NCBI GenBank assembly: GCA_947568835.1
Contig: OX387607.1
Span: 16,295,701 to 16,359,700 of the forward strand
Direction of reading: 5' to 3'
DNA length: 64,000 nucleotides
Source: Protonemura montana
Lineage: Eukaryota > Arthropoda > Insecta > Plecoptera > Nemouridae
The translations under genes and the position numbers were made by a program. The notes beneath the pieces are model-generated. The model did no database searches, was not told where the DNA came from, and saw only the letters and a list, made by a program, of their open reading frames with translations. Positions 23,401 to 35,080 of the stretch are shown here, piece after piece (the first letter of the stretch is position 1; the number at the start of each line of letters is the position of its first letter).

Positions 23401-26181
23401 TGCATCCTGTGTCGGTGGTATGTTATCCCAGCAAAGCGTGTCAATATGCACTTGAGTTCTTGATGTTGGATCTGTGTGGTACTCACCGTGATTACCAAGA
23501 TTCTTAGAGGAAGATGACTCACTTCTTAGAAGTGTATTAACTAATAATAGAAGAGTTAGATCGGGTATGAATACCGACAGCAAGAAGAGCGATTTTAAAT
23601 AAAATAAGATGTTTAATTGAAAAAAAGACATTTTTATAACGGTCTTTTTTTTTTAAATATTTGTTACTTTTTTAAATATTAGTAGTGGTAAGGGAGCAAA
23701 GCTGGAAAGATGCACAAACGAGCTGGGATACGGACATGAATTCTGCACAAAATGGTGTTATAATTTTGGTACATTGATACATTTACATATGCTTACAACG
23801 CGGGGTCGCACGTGGAGGTCAAAACTGTTACAACATCACTAAGCATGTTAATGGGTGTGGATTTGGTTTGCTTCGTTCATACGATTGTTAAACGGTGCAT
23901 CCAATAATTTGTAGTAATCTAATTATTCTAGATCATGGAAGTTACTGAAAATATTAATTGCATTTAGTGGACTGCACCCGTTAATTTGAATAGCTTTGCA
24001 AAGGTCGGTTAACTTTACTTTTGCAGCACTTATTCAGTTTTAATTGTTGTATGTGATATTTATAAAATCTGCATGCCACTTAAACTGTGAGTTATCATTC
24101 AATGATATGTCTTATTCTGGGTCGAGTTTTTGCTGGAAACAATCCTCAAGACAGATTGGTGTGAAACCGAAACGCTCACAACGTCGTATCTAAAGAGTTA
24201 CCCGGACAGAAAACTTAGCATTCACTCTTCTAGCACATTAGCCTGGTCTAGAATCTTAGAAAACCCTTCATGTATGAGATTTGGGCTCACGCACAATGGC
24301 CTCTTGCGTTGAAATGGAAATTACACAGATGGCCACGCAAATTTAATAGTGCGTATTTAATTTACCGCAATTAGATTTTGTAAAGGTCTTGAATTTAAGA
24401 ATGTACATCTCTTAGATTTTTCACACGACTCATTTTTTTTGCCATAAAAGAGGGAAATTAGTCCATTTCACGGTAAAATTCGCGCTATAATACATCTTGG
24501 TCTTCTATGAAAGCTCGGACAGTAGCACAATTTACACGCGATTCTTGGGTTTAAGTCGGAGTATAAGATGATCCAGCAGCATCCGTGTCTTCATGTTCAT
24601 TCTAAATGGATCTGAAAGCGAAAATCACGATTCTCGTTTCTCGTGAACGTTTCCTCGATGCATCCTCGAGTTCGAGTTGCATTTCGACCTATCTCAACAT
24701 CGACATTCCGAACCGCCAATAAGCCGAGAAGAAGGTCATGACATTACCTGCACTTTACGATATCACCAAAGAAACTACTAAATATTTACTATTTACTTCA
24801 ATAAAATCGAACTATTACCTGTGTTATGTCACCTGTTAATTACCCAACACTTATGTTGTTTGACATTTCCTCTGTTTGCAACAAGTTTAATGCATCTGTC
24901 GTCTTGAGATGAAGCTATCATCACGATAAACTGCAATGTTTGATGATAAGTAAGCCGTTCGTGAGTCGTGACATTTGTGACCCTATTTCTAGCTGCCTCT
25001 GGTCACGTGTAGATCTTCGGTTTAGATCACAGCGTGGTGACCGGACATGATCAGAACAGGGAGTCAACAATAAGCCACGAGCTCGATTCATTGTTCACAA
25101 GAGAAAAGTGATCTGAAATTCGGTCGTTTCAGTAGCACGTGATGATAGCAGACAGATGAGAGGAGAGTTTTTAGGTTATTTTGTTTCAGTTTTGAAATTG
25201 GTTTGCTTGGTGACGTGTCTTCTTCATTTGATGACCACGTGAACGACTGTCGTGTCCCAGTTTTTCACGGTGATATCGGTACGTTTTGATACTAATTTGA
25301 AGAAGTGGAATTTTTTTATTTTGACGTGAGATGATTTTTGAAATAGCTTTGGAAGTCTTGTCGAGTTGCGGTGACTTCCGGTACAAGCATCTGTTTTTTT
25401 TTTTTAATCCTAGGAAACGCCAGATCGTGGTTTTACTTGACAGCTAGTAATTGAACAGCGAATATGATTGACATGGTTAAAGTCTGGCGTCTAATCGACC
25501 GGAAGAAATCGGCCAGGATGAATTATTCTGCAGAAAACACAACGCATTTAATACAAAAAACGTATCACGTACTTATTTTAAGTTTAAGTCCAATTACGAG
25601 GCTCAATTACTAGAACAGTTGCTATTAGTAATTATAAGAAATTCTTCTTTACTTTTCTCTCGAGATTCTTTGATAAAAAAAATTATTATTTTTATTAACA
25701 AAGTTCAAACTAGCCACATAATTTCTTTGAAAAGACGCAACAAATTGACAATTAACCAACCTGATTTTCTCACAAACTGCTCTATTGTCAGACGGAGGTT
25801 ATTTTTATTATTGTTATCATAATCTACAAGATAAGATCATGCGTAGTAATAATATCATGAACATTGCTTCCATTTGTGTTCACTTTAACGGTGAATAAAA
25901 ATCTGTATTGTGGCGATGCCGCTGGCTATCATTGAACATTGTAGCATGCGAGTTGTTCTGGAGACTTGAATGCGCTGGTGCTGCTCCAGTGTCCGGCGCT
26001 CGAACTAGGGGGACAATCTCACGATTGGTCAATTCATGCTGCTGTCATGGGCGATCATTGCATGCGATGGACCACTACACATCTCAACGCATGCGTTTTG
26101 TTGCAAGCGTGTTATTGGTAAGATGGTGTAATTCACCAAGAATAAAACCGTGGACGATGAGAATAAGCAACGTATCATGAT
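20441..26181. other. Long intergenic region, no supported gene
   Basis: The strand change from the minus-strand block (genes 1-4) to genes 5 and 6 happens across this gap. Two minus-strand open frames overlap at 23163-23631; the one starting at an ATG at 23631 has a hydrophobic N-terminus (see findings), but neither has a known domain. There is low-complexity sequence, such as A/T runs near 23645 and 25395. No RNA gene was seen. Confidence 0.45.
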
Positions 26182-26645
26182 TGTTTTTAGACTCGTGTCT
26201 ATTTGATGTAAACTTAGCACTAGTTTTAACAAAAACTATTTCAACTGGGTTTTGAATGCTAAGTGAAGAACAATTAAATTAGGATGAAATCTTTTTTAAA
26301 TTGCAAACGCTTGCAATGCGCGGGGTATTTTATTGTTATCAACACTATAACCGTCTCAAAAATTGATGTCTTAAACGGGGCATCAATTTTTGAGACGGTT
26401 ATAGTGTTAATAATAATAAAACAATTAAATTTCCCAACGTTTCGTAACTTGTACCTGTTACTTTATTATCAAGGGTAAGAGCAGTCCTGACAATTTTCCG
26501 ATAACAAAAGAACCACACAAAATTATAACAATTACCAAGTTCAAGCTTCCTAAATGCATCTAAATAAAATAATCAGGGTCAATAACTTAAAAACTAACGT
26601 ATTTTGTATTTTCTGAAATAAAATCCCGAACACACTGGTGTTTTT
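26182..26645. mobile_element. Family A element with nested family B element
   Basis: Starts GTTTTTAGACTCGTGTCTAT, with the arm AACAAAAACTATTTCAACTG. The internal region CCAACGTTTCGTAACTTGTACC ... GTCCTGACAATTTTCC follows only after a 140-bp family B insertion, bordered on both sides by ACAATTAAATT. The remaining long-form internal sequence runs to about 26645. Confidence 0.8.
26281..26424. mobile_element. Family B element, short form, nested in family A
   Basis: Head AGGATGAAATC, then GCAAACGCTTGCAATGCGCG, then the arms ATCAACACTATAACCGTCTC and GAGACGGTTATAGTGTTAAT around a short loop (GATGTCTTAAACGGGGCATC). The ACAATTAAATT duplication at both ends looks like a target-site duplication. Confidence 0.8.
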
Positions 26646-27607
26646 ATTAACGAACTAATTATGTTATGGAAAAACTAATGGAACATATCATGTGTAATTC
26701 GTTTGGTAAGTAGCATGCTTATAAACGCCCAGGTATTAAAATGTGTTTGTTAAAATAGCTGGCGTCCATGTCGAAATGGTCAGTGATTTTAACTGGTCTT
26801 TCTGTTAGTTTAAATAAAAGATTTTCATGAAACAATTGTCAGCTCCTTGTTAACAAGTTGGTGTAGAATGTGTTTAACCAAACTTTGTTAGTGTGGTTAC
26901 CTTTTCAATGAAACATAAACCGTTTATCTCAGCCGAGATGACCATCGAAGAATTTAAATGAGCACAAGAACTTAACTCAAAACGGCACATAAAATAGCCA
27001 TTTACGATGCGAAAAGACTGTCAGTTCAGGAAAACCAACGTTTGAAATTAGCTAGGCAATAATTTAAATCTCAATAAAATACATTTTTAAATTCACAGTG
27101 TTTATAAAACTAACGAGTTTTTAAATGATAAATAATCACCATCTATTATCCATACATAAAATCACAATACATCTGTAAATATGTATTACGTTTAATTTGA
27201 CAAGCATATAATTTATTGATCTAAACCTGACTTTAATTCTCAATTTAATAAATCTATTGCAATACAATTAAACATTGCAAACCAACATCAGCTAACTAAT
27301 TACTAAACTGGCAACTTAAAGTCTGTTTTACGAACTTCACAAAATAATTGCTACGATTGTAGTATCCGACCAACTTGACTCGACAGAAACAAAATAATAG
27401 TCGTCTTGAATGTTGAACGTCCCGAATATAAAATCAATTTCAATTAGCAATTTCCTTGGACAGACCTCAAGAAGTTTGTGCACAGCCCTGTTCTCCCATT
27501 ATACCAAGCACCTAGGTCTTGCTCTGACCATCGCTTCTTGGGTAATGAGTACCACAGCTCGAGCGTCACTCTTTTATACTAGCGGCTCGGTCTCGGCTCA
27601 ACATCTT
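26646..27607. other. Intergenic, no gene recognised
   Basis: AT-rich. An open frame begins at 27410 and runs into the satellite, but it has no gene-like features. Confidence 0.45.
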
Positions 27608-28690
27608 TGTAAAGTATTGTGCCAAGGACATGGTGCCAAGAATATGGTGCCAAGGATATGGTGCCAAGGACATGGTGCCAAGGACATGGTGCCAAGGATA
27701 TGGTGCCAAGGATATGGTGCCAAGGATATGGTGCCAAGGATATTGTGCCAAGGATATGGTGCCAAGGATATGGTGCCAAGGATATGGTGCCAAGGATATG
27801 GTGCCAAGGATATTGTGCCAAGGATATGGTGCCAAGGACATGGTGCCAAGGATATGGTGCCAAGGACATGGTGCCAAGGATATGGTGCCAAGGATATGGT
27901 GCCAAGGATATGGTGCCAAGGATATGGTGCCAAGGACATGGTGCCAAGGATATGGTGCCAAGGACATGGTGCCAAGGATATGGTGCCAAGGATATGGTGC
28001 CAAGAATATGGTGCCAAGGATATGGTGCCAAGGATATAGTGCCAAGGATATGGTGCCAAGGATATGGTGCCAAGGATATGGTGCCAAGGATATGGTGCCA
28101 AGGATATTGTGCCAAGGATATGGTGCCAAGGACATGGTGCCAAGGATATGGTGCCAAGGACATGGTGCCAAGGATATGGTGCCAAGGATATGGTGCCAAG
28201 GATATGGTGCCAAGGATATGGTGCCAAGGACATGGTGCCAAGGATATGGTGCCAAGGACATGGTGCCAAGGATATGGTGCCAAGGATATGGTGCCAAGAA
28301 TATGGTGCCAAGGATATGGTGCCAAGGATATGGTGCCAAGGATATGGTGCCAAGGATATGGTGCCAAGGATATGGTGCCAACAACATGGTGCCAAGGATA
28401 TGGTGCCAAGGATATGATGCCAAGGATATGTTGCCAAGGATATGATGCCAACGATATGGTGCCAACGATATGGTGCCAAGGATATGGTGCCAAGGATATG
28501 GTGCCAAGGATATGGTGCCAAGGATATGGTGCCAAGGATATGGTGCCAAGGATATGGTGCCAAGGATATGGTGCCAAGGATATGGTGCCAAGGATATGGT
28601 GCCAAGGATATGGTGCCAAGGATATGGTGCCAAGGATATGGTGCCAAGGATATGGTGCCAAGGATATGGTGCCAAGTGTATGGTGTAAAA
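27608..28690. repeat. 14-bp satellite, about 76 units
   Basis: The unit is GATATGGTGCCAAG, with variants GACATGG, GATATTG, GAATATGG and CAACATGG. Because 14 is not a multiple of 3 and no frame of the unit holds a stop, all six frames stay open for hundreds of codons and give a 14-residue peptide repeat (plus strand W-C-Q-G-Y-G-A-K-D-M-V-P-R-I). Variant units repeat at a distance of 294 bp (21 units), for example GATATTG at about 27809 and 28103, so a block was duplicated. The long open frames are a by-product and not genes. Confidence 0.95.
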
Positions 28691-29846
28691 TGGTGCTTCA
28701 CCTCTGGAAACCAACTAAACATATGTTAGGTAACCTCTTCGATTTGTGGTAATCGCGACTGATTTCCACTCAAGTGTGAATATCATTTACGATAATAATG
28801 CGTAGCATAGACAGGATCTAACAATCTCACGGTATTATAAGTTTGACCTAATAATAGCTCTTGTTTTTTTTAATTTCTTGTTGGGTGTCCATGATAAGTG
28901 AAGATCTGAGAATATTGAACCAGATTAAGTCCTTTTTAGCTGAGGAAATTCTGGGAGTAACTTCAACTTCGACTTCAACTTCAACGTTTGCTGGTACCTT
29001 TGACCACGCGCGGGCACAAATTTCTTGTTTGGTAATCAGTTTCTAATATCACCGTCCACCGATAACAGCCAACAGTAATGTGTTTAAATTTAGGTCAGGT
29101 AAATATTTAATTGAATATTTTCACACAAAAAAAAAACACATAGGCTTTACTTGTAAAACGAAAAAAATAAAAATAAATAATGATTATGGTTTTTAGACTC
29201 ATGTCTACTTGATTTAGCCATAGCACTAGTTTTACTAGTCAAATAGTTTTTGTTATAAATAATGATTATGCTTCAAGCATCACTAACTTAGCACATTTTT
29301 AAACTTGCACTTAAGCTACAAAAAACTGAAAGTAACTGATCTGAAACCGTTCACTCGCTTCACCTGTCCCGCGAGAAAGAGTCATAAAATAAGTCAATCT
29401 TTACCAATACAATACCGACGCTTGCATTCAACAATCAAACGACGTCCTCTAATTGCCCGGTAATTTCGCCGCCGTCAAGCGATATAGATCACCATCCGGT
29501 CTAAATTGACCCACAAAAACATGAGCTCCAATTAGACTCTAATTTGTTCCTATCTCGTGCGATACCCGATCGAGAGGTGGCCCACCATGAGGTACACATC
29601 GAATGTCACGGACAGTGCACCAAACATATCAGGGCATGACGATAAAAACACACGCAAGACATCGAATTAATCACAAACCAAACAAAAAAACAAACACACA
29701 TATTTACTTTTCGCATGTCGCCAAATCTGAATTAAAACGCAACCGAAAAATGTTCTCTCTCCTAAAGAATCTAGAACGCATCGTAAAGTATGTATTCCGA
29801 ATCACCTGCACGCTCCAAAACACGCAGGTTATCTAAGCTTTTACGC
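28691..29846. other. Intergenic, upstream of gene 5
   Basis: No gene recognised. It contains a short CTTCAA/CTTCGA run near 28970 and a truncated family A element (29189-29252). Confidence 0.45.
29189..29252. mobile_element. Family A element, truncated
   Basis: GTTTTTAGACTCATGTCTAC and TAGCACTAGTTTTACTAG, followed directly by TCAAATAGTTTTTGTT. The centre of the element is deleted. Confidence 0.7.
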
Positions 29847-29849
29847 ACT

Positions 29850-29891
29850 TTATCAAATAAAACGCACTGGTTTGTTTTCGAAGGCATCAGT
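29850..29891 (+). promoter_or_regulatory. TATA-like box and TCAGT initiator of gene 5
   Basis: TTTATCAAATAAAACG is followed about 30 bases later by GGCATCAGTCGTG, with TCAGT at 29887-29891. This gives a 5' UTR of about 30 nt before the ATG at 29921. Confidence 0.65.
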
Positions 29892-29920
29892 CGTGAAGCG
29901 ACAGCGTACAGTGAAGTAAC

Positions 29921-32900
29921 ATGGCGCTAAAGTTTGCGGTTTTCGTGTGTTTTTTGGCGTTGATTTCTTTCTCAAGTTCGAATCACGTCCAGGATGAGAC
30001 TGTTCAGGATCAGGGAGCTGGATCAGGGCTTAATTTGATCCTGAAAGTGATTGAAAGCTGTGAGAAACATAAGGATACTGCAAAATGTCTTAAGTTAAAG
30101 GCGCTCAAGTTTGTGGATAGAGCGATTAGTACCGATGAGATCTCAGTGATGGCCGGGGTTTCGATGGTACAAAGTGGGCAAGTTGCTAATCGTTCACATG
30201 ATGAAGTTGCTTATGAAGGGAGAGACTTCGGCGAGGTGCTAGTGGAGAGGGTGGCGAAGTTCTTTGAATCACACGCCCTGCAAGTGAATGTCAGCAAATT
30301 GACCGATGGAAGCTTCTTGCAAGAAGGTAAGTCGCCAAGGATTTTCTAATAAAGTTGTAACTAACTTAGGAAAATACATTTCAAATAAGGAAATCTTAGT
30401 TGGAATTGCAAATGCTTGAAATGGGCAAAGTATTTTAATATACATAATATGATATTTATATAATTTGATGATAAAATAAATACAATTAGGATGAAATATG
30501 ATTTAAATTGCAAACGCTTACAATGCGCGGGGTATTTTCTTATTTTTCAACACTACAACCGTCCCAAAAATTGATGTCCCCGTTTGGTCATCAATTTTTG
30601 AGACGGTTATAGTGTTGATAATAATAAAATAAATACAATATTTGTGGATGATATTGTATGATAAAAAAATGGAAGTAATTGTTAAATTCGTTTCTAACAT
30701 TTTCACAAACTCACCACATCCTCATAATTAAAGGCGAAAATAAACAAAACACAGAATTAAAAATCACTGGATTCTCTTCCCACCAACTTCACTCGCCTTG
30801 CTTATCAACCTCTCGACACCAACTTCACTCGCCTTGCTTATCAACCTCTCGACAGCAACTCCACTCGCCTTGCTTATCAAACTCTCGACAGCAACTTCAC
30901 TCGCCTTGCTTATCAACCTCTAGACAGTAACTTCACTCGCCTTGCTTATCAACCTCTCGACAGCAACTTCACTCGCCTTGCTTATCAACCTCTCGACAGC
31001 AACTTCACTCGCCTTGCTTATCAAACTCTCGACAGCATGGATTTGTGGAGGAATCCTGTTGTTCGCGTTGTGCCGTCCTTCGGAAAGGACGTTAAGCCGG
31101 TGGTCACATTGGTCTTCGACAAGAGTAGGCTACGTACCGGTCTCGGGTTTCCCTTCCCTTTTAAGCTAGGTTAGGTTCATCATCAACCTCATCATTATCC
31201 ACTAATTTACCGACGTCATAAGACCAGTGCAGCATGACCAGATATCAAAACACCACGTATCCCTTCAATAACATGCACTTTTTTTTAGGGCGTGGCAAAA
31301 AGAAGAAGATGATGGCACCCATTATGTTAGGTGTCATGTGGAAGGCCGGTCTTATCGCCCTTTCACTCAAAGCCATCGCCCTTTTGGCGGGCAAAGCGTT
31401 GCTGGTGGCAAACGTTGCAATGGTGCTTGCCGTGGTGCTTGGTCTTAAAGCACTGGTCGGCGATCAGCACCACGAGAAGGTAATATCTTAGAGCAAGTAA
31501 CCTTAGTAACCTTAGCGATCTTAGCGACCTTAGCAACCTTAGCAACCTTAGCAACCTTAGCAACCTTAGCGATCTTAGCGACCTTAGCAACCTTAGCAAC
31601 CTTAGCAACCTTAGCAACCTTAGCAACCTTAGTAACCTTAGCAAAAGTGACACATTCCTAGGCCAAGAGGTGAACTACGATAAGTTATTGAAAGGTGATT
31701 ATTATTATATGTGTTGTTGAGGATGAATGTTTTGTTGGTTCAGTTACTGACCAGACCCATAACACTATAGATAGAATTAATTATTAACTGGAAAAATCAG
31801 CTTTTTTAAATTATAAAAGTGCTATGGAGCTCACACCTATGCTGGTTGTGAGATAGATAGGGCATTGCCGGCAAAGCTTCAAATTAAAAAGGACAAGAAA
31901 TTTAAAAGTTTGCTCAAGGAATTTCTAATAGAAAATGTTTTTTTTCCTGTAAAAGATTTTTTAATGTGTCGGGCAGAGACAATTGCCCAAAAAAAATGTA
32001 AATATAGTAGATTTATTGTTTAACTGTTGTTTTTATGTAAATACTTTGAACTTTCCAAATTGCTCGATGTGTTTAAACGGAATAAAACACTATTATTATT
32101 ATTAATATTGTAATTATTATTATTATTATTATTCTGTAAAAAGAAATGGTTATTATTTAAATGATTGTGAACGACACACATTTCTTGCTTCTTTGAAGTG
32201 TAGTTCAGCTTTAGATTATTTATCTGTTGCATCTGGCAATAAAATGCCTCGAAGTCACAAGAAAGAATTAAAATCTTGACTTGTCTTGATGCTATTTGCA
32301 TTGGTGTTACCCATGAAAAGCAGAAAAAAACACAATAAATTTACAAAATAATTGCAGAAAAACAAGAAAATATATATAAGTTTTTTTCCCATAACAAGGA
32401 ACTGTACTTTGTTTTTAGCAAACTGATAGTGAACTGGTTTGGCAAGCAATGTACCGATCAAAACAAAGAAACGACATTTCAAGTTTGTAAATAATTCATA
32501 TATTCTTTGAAATATATTCATAAAGTCTCCCCTCAAAACCAATGGTATGCTAATTTTGTACCAGTGACCTGCACTGCCCATGACTTCTTCATCTTCTATA
32601 GAAGGTTGTGTGGCCTAATTGAGATCGGTCATTCGTGTGGAAAATACATTTATTTCAAGGCATGGCTGGCAGAATTAATTTCTTACCAGTTTCAATTCGG
32701 TATTTCTTGGAATTCTGGAAGCCGAGCAATAATTTTCTATAAATTATTGTTTTTTCGTTGTTTGAGTTCAGAAGTTGCACTGGAATTATATGGAATTATC
32801 TGGAATTATCTGGAATTATCTGGAATTATCTGGAATAACTGAATATGAAAATCAGAGCGATGCTGTTTTACTGTTTTCTGTTTTCAATTGTTAAGTCTAC

Positions 32901-34457
32901 TCATGCGAGGAAATCTCGTTAGTACGTTTTGTTCGGCTCAAGATCTCGGGTCCAGGGTTTAGCTTGCGATGTCCAAACATTTGCAGAAATCTTCAATCTA
33001 TAATCGCATGAGCGTAGCGAGCGTTCTGACGGCTCAATTAGACTTCACTGAAAAGTCATCTACTGTTAGTTTTATTCGTGTTTACTTCTATTTACTTGTT
33101 GCGCTTTGGTTTGACCAAAAAGGAATGAAATAAGTCGCGTATTAAGTCGTTAAGCGAAGGTCTTCTACGTTTTTTATTCAAATTTTATTGAAAAATTGTT
33201 CATGAAATATATTTTAAAAATTTAAAAAAATGTTATATCCTTCTTAAAAATGTTTACGCATGAAATTAAAGTCTGCTTTTAGTAGAATACCAGTTTCGTT
33301 GACATTTTCGAAGTGTTTTTCGTGATTTGCGGACTATATTTCTTTAGATAATATTAATTTGTTAGATTTTCGAGTGTTTTTCTGCCTGCTTTGAGCTGCT
33401 GGTTTATTCCTCAAGCTCGACCAATGAAACGAGCGTGTTTTGTTTGGTGATACGCTCATCTTTCATCGCGACGTGGCTTGTAAAGCTCTTCACCAGAACA
33501 GTTGCCCGTCAACACAAGAATTAAACAAAATATTAATCTTCTCCCTTTTGTTGCTAAGAAATAAAACAAAATCAAGGCGTGCACTTAACTTGTATTGCAA
33601 ACACATCACAAGATTTTTCAATAGAATTTTATTTTCATCCATTTCTAACAACAACAGGTAGAAAATATTTAATTTCACGCGTTTAACTTGATTGTGACAA
33701 ATCAGTTTTCATCTTCTTCGTGCTCTTTTTCATTTTACTTTTCATTCACCAACTTCTTCCATATCTCCTCATCTCGCCAGCTTTCTTCCTCTTCTAATTC
33801 ATTCCATTTCCCATCTCTTTCCTCCACATCATCTTCTACTTTTTGTATCCATCTTTCTCTTGGTCTTCTTCCCCTTCTCTTATATTTCAAGCTTAAAATC
33901 TTTCTTTGCAATCTTTCATCCTCCATTCTCATAATTTTTCCAAACAATTTCAATCTTTCTTTCCCAATTTTAAAACCTAATCTCTCTTTATTTATTCGTT
34001 TTCTCAATATTTTGCTTTTAATTTTCTCCAACTCAAAAATCATCGAATTTTTTTATTTATTTTAAAGGAAAATAAATCATGCATAAATTTGAGTGTCACT
34101 AAAATCCGTCTATCTTGACAAAGACTGAACGGTTTAGTTTGCTCAAAACTTAAAACAAAGTCTGTTTCCACTTTTTAGGTAACCTACGAGGTGGTGAAAT
34201 CTCCCCACGTCTCCCACAGCTACGTTCACTCAGCAAGCAGCCCATCTTCAAGCACCCACGGATGGGAATCCTCGGGGGGCCACGAGGCCGGCAAGAACGG
34301 AAACGGAAACTACAGAAGTATTGACACAGTGGAACCAGAAAGCAGCAATCAAGCTTTTGTTTACCACGCCCAAATACCAACACATGTTCAGCATATTGTG
34401 GTGCCCAGACCATCGACTACCACACAAATACTGGTGGGGGCAAGAAGTGCAGAGTAG
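29921..34457 (+). CDS. Gene 5: Osiris family protein (DUF1676), 3 exons, 291 aa
   Basis: The exons are 29921-30326, 31289-31479 and 34179-34457. Junctions: GAAG/GTAAGT to TTTTTTAG/GG (phase 1), and GAGAAG/GTAATA to CTTTTTAG/GT (phase 0). The signal peptide is residues 1-20. The two-cysteine segment is C47-x8-C56 (SCEKHKDTAKCL), followed by K-L-K-A-L-K-F-V-D-R-A. The core ends in R-V-A-K-F-F-E-S-H-A-L-Q-V-N. Exon 2 opens GRGKKKKMM and carries the hydrophobic segment (about 145-190, L-L-A-G-K-A-L-L-V-A). Exon 3 begins V-T-Y-E-V-V-K-S-P-H-V-S-H, which aligns with V-S-Y-E-I-V-K-H-P-H-V-Q-H in gene 6 and confirms the third exon. Reading through intron 2 would stop after V-I-S. Intron 1 holds a family B element and a SINE; intron 2 holds a 9-bp satellite and a LINE fragment. 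A SINE follows about 30 bases past the stop. Confidence 0.92.
30487..30635. mobile_element. Family B element, short form, in gene 5 intron 1
   Basis: AGGATGAAATATG, then GCAAACGCTTACAATGCGCG, then inverted arms around GATGTCCCCGTTTGGTCATC. ATAAATACAAT flanks both ends as a target-site duplication. Confidence 0.8.
30783..31250 (+). mobile_element. SINE copy with 36-bp array in gene 5 intron 1
   Basis: About seven copies of CAACTTCACTCGCCTTGCTT plus ATCAACCTCTCGACAG (to about 31036) are followed by the normal SINE body (GGATTTGTGGAGGAATCCTG, GGACGTTAAGCCGGTGGTC) and 3' end (AAGACCAGTGCAGCATGACC). In other copies this 36-bp segment is single, so here a different part of the SINE was amplified. 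The 5S head and the 91-bp units are missing. The copy ends about 40 bases before exon 2. Confidence 0.85.
31496..31645. repeat. 9-bp satellite in gene 5 intron 2
   Basis: About 16 copies of TTAGCAACC, with variants TTAGTAACC, TTAGCGACC and TTAGCGATC. The minus strand has an open Leu/Arg-repeat frame, which is a by-product. Confidence 0.9.
31646..33734. other. Gene 5 intron 2, mostly unique sequence
   Basis: No second gene recognised inside the intron. It contains an ATT run (32090-32135) and an 11-bp TGGAATTATC-type repeat (32780-32840). The open frames have no support. Confidence 0.5.
32780..32840. repeat. 11-bp tandem repeat
   Basis: Five to six copies of TGGAATTATCT. Confidence 0.85.
33735..34043 (-). 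pseudogene. LINE reverse-transcriptase ORF, C-terminal fragment
   Basis: The minus-strand frame reads like the C-terminal end of non-LTR retrotransposon ORF2 proteins: L-F-G-K-I-M-R-M-E-D-E-R-L, then K-R-R-G-R-R-P-R-E-R-W-I-Q-K-V-E-D-D, the usual G-H-x-x-R-M ... G-R-P-R-x-R-W pattern. It is a short remnant without the catalytic domain, in antisense orientation in gene 5 intron 2. The clade cannot be fixed. Confidence 0.65.
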
Positions 34458-34489
34458 ATTATTATTATTATTATCTATAGTGTTTAACA

Positions 34490-35080
34490 TAGCACTGTTT
34501 TGATATCTGGCCTTGCGGCACTGGTCTAATGGCGTCCATGAATGAGTGGATGATGATGATGAACCTAACCTAGCCTAGAAGAGAGGAGGGGAAACCTGGT
34601 GCCGGCACGTAGCCTACTCCTGTCGAAGACCAAGGGGACCACCGGCTTAACGTTCCTTCCAAAGGACGGTACAACGCGAACAACAGGATTCCTCCACAAA
34701 TTCATGCTGTCGAGAGGTTGATAAGCAAGGCGAGTGAAGTTGCTGTACTAACTTTCATCCCTCCAACCTCTCTCCCGAACAGAACTGGTCATGTGTATGA
34801 TGGTCACCCATGCAATACTTGACCCAGCGCAGTGTTGCTTAACTTTCATCCCTCCAACCTCTCTCCCGAACAGAACTGGTCATATGTATGATGGTCACCC
34901 ATCCAATACCTGACCCAGCGCAGTGTTGCTTAACTTTCATCCCTCCAACCTCTCTCCCGAACAGAACTGGTCGTGTGTATAATGTCACCCATCCAATACC
35001 TGACTCAGCGCAGTGTTGCTTAACTTCGGTGATCTCACGAGAACCGGTGTTTCCAACACGTCAAACCATTCGGTTGCAGA
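34490..35080 (-). mobile_element. 5S-derived SINE, near complete
   Basis: Minus orientation. It contains the 3' end (GTTTTGATATCTGGCCTTGC), the body (CCACCGGCTTAACGTTCC), three 91-bp units and the 5S head at the right (TTCGGTGATCTCACGAGAAC, CGGTGTTTCCAACACG). It lies directly behind the stop codon of gene 5 and may supply its 3' UTR. Confidence 0.9.

Noticed and set aside
27566-28752. Several open frames of 270-380 codons on both strands
   Set aside because: They are produced by the 14-bp satellite, which has no stop in any frame; there is no start context, signal or splice support.
30679-31169. Open frames with repeated H-S-P-C-L-S-T-S-R
   Set aside because: Translation of the 36-bp SINE array.
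31363-31653. Leu/Arg repeat protein on the minus strand
   Set aside because: Caused by the 9-bp intronic satellite plus the antisense of gene 5 exon 2.
33735-34043. Host gene encoding a Lys/Glu-rich protein
   Set aside because: The pattern matches the C-terminal end of LINE ORF2 proteins and lies antisense in an intron.
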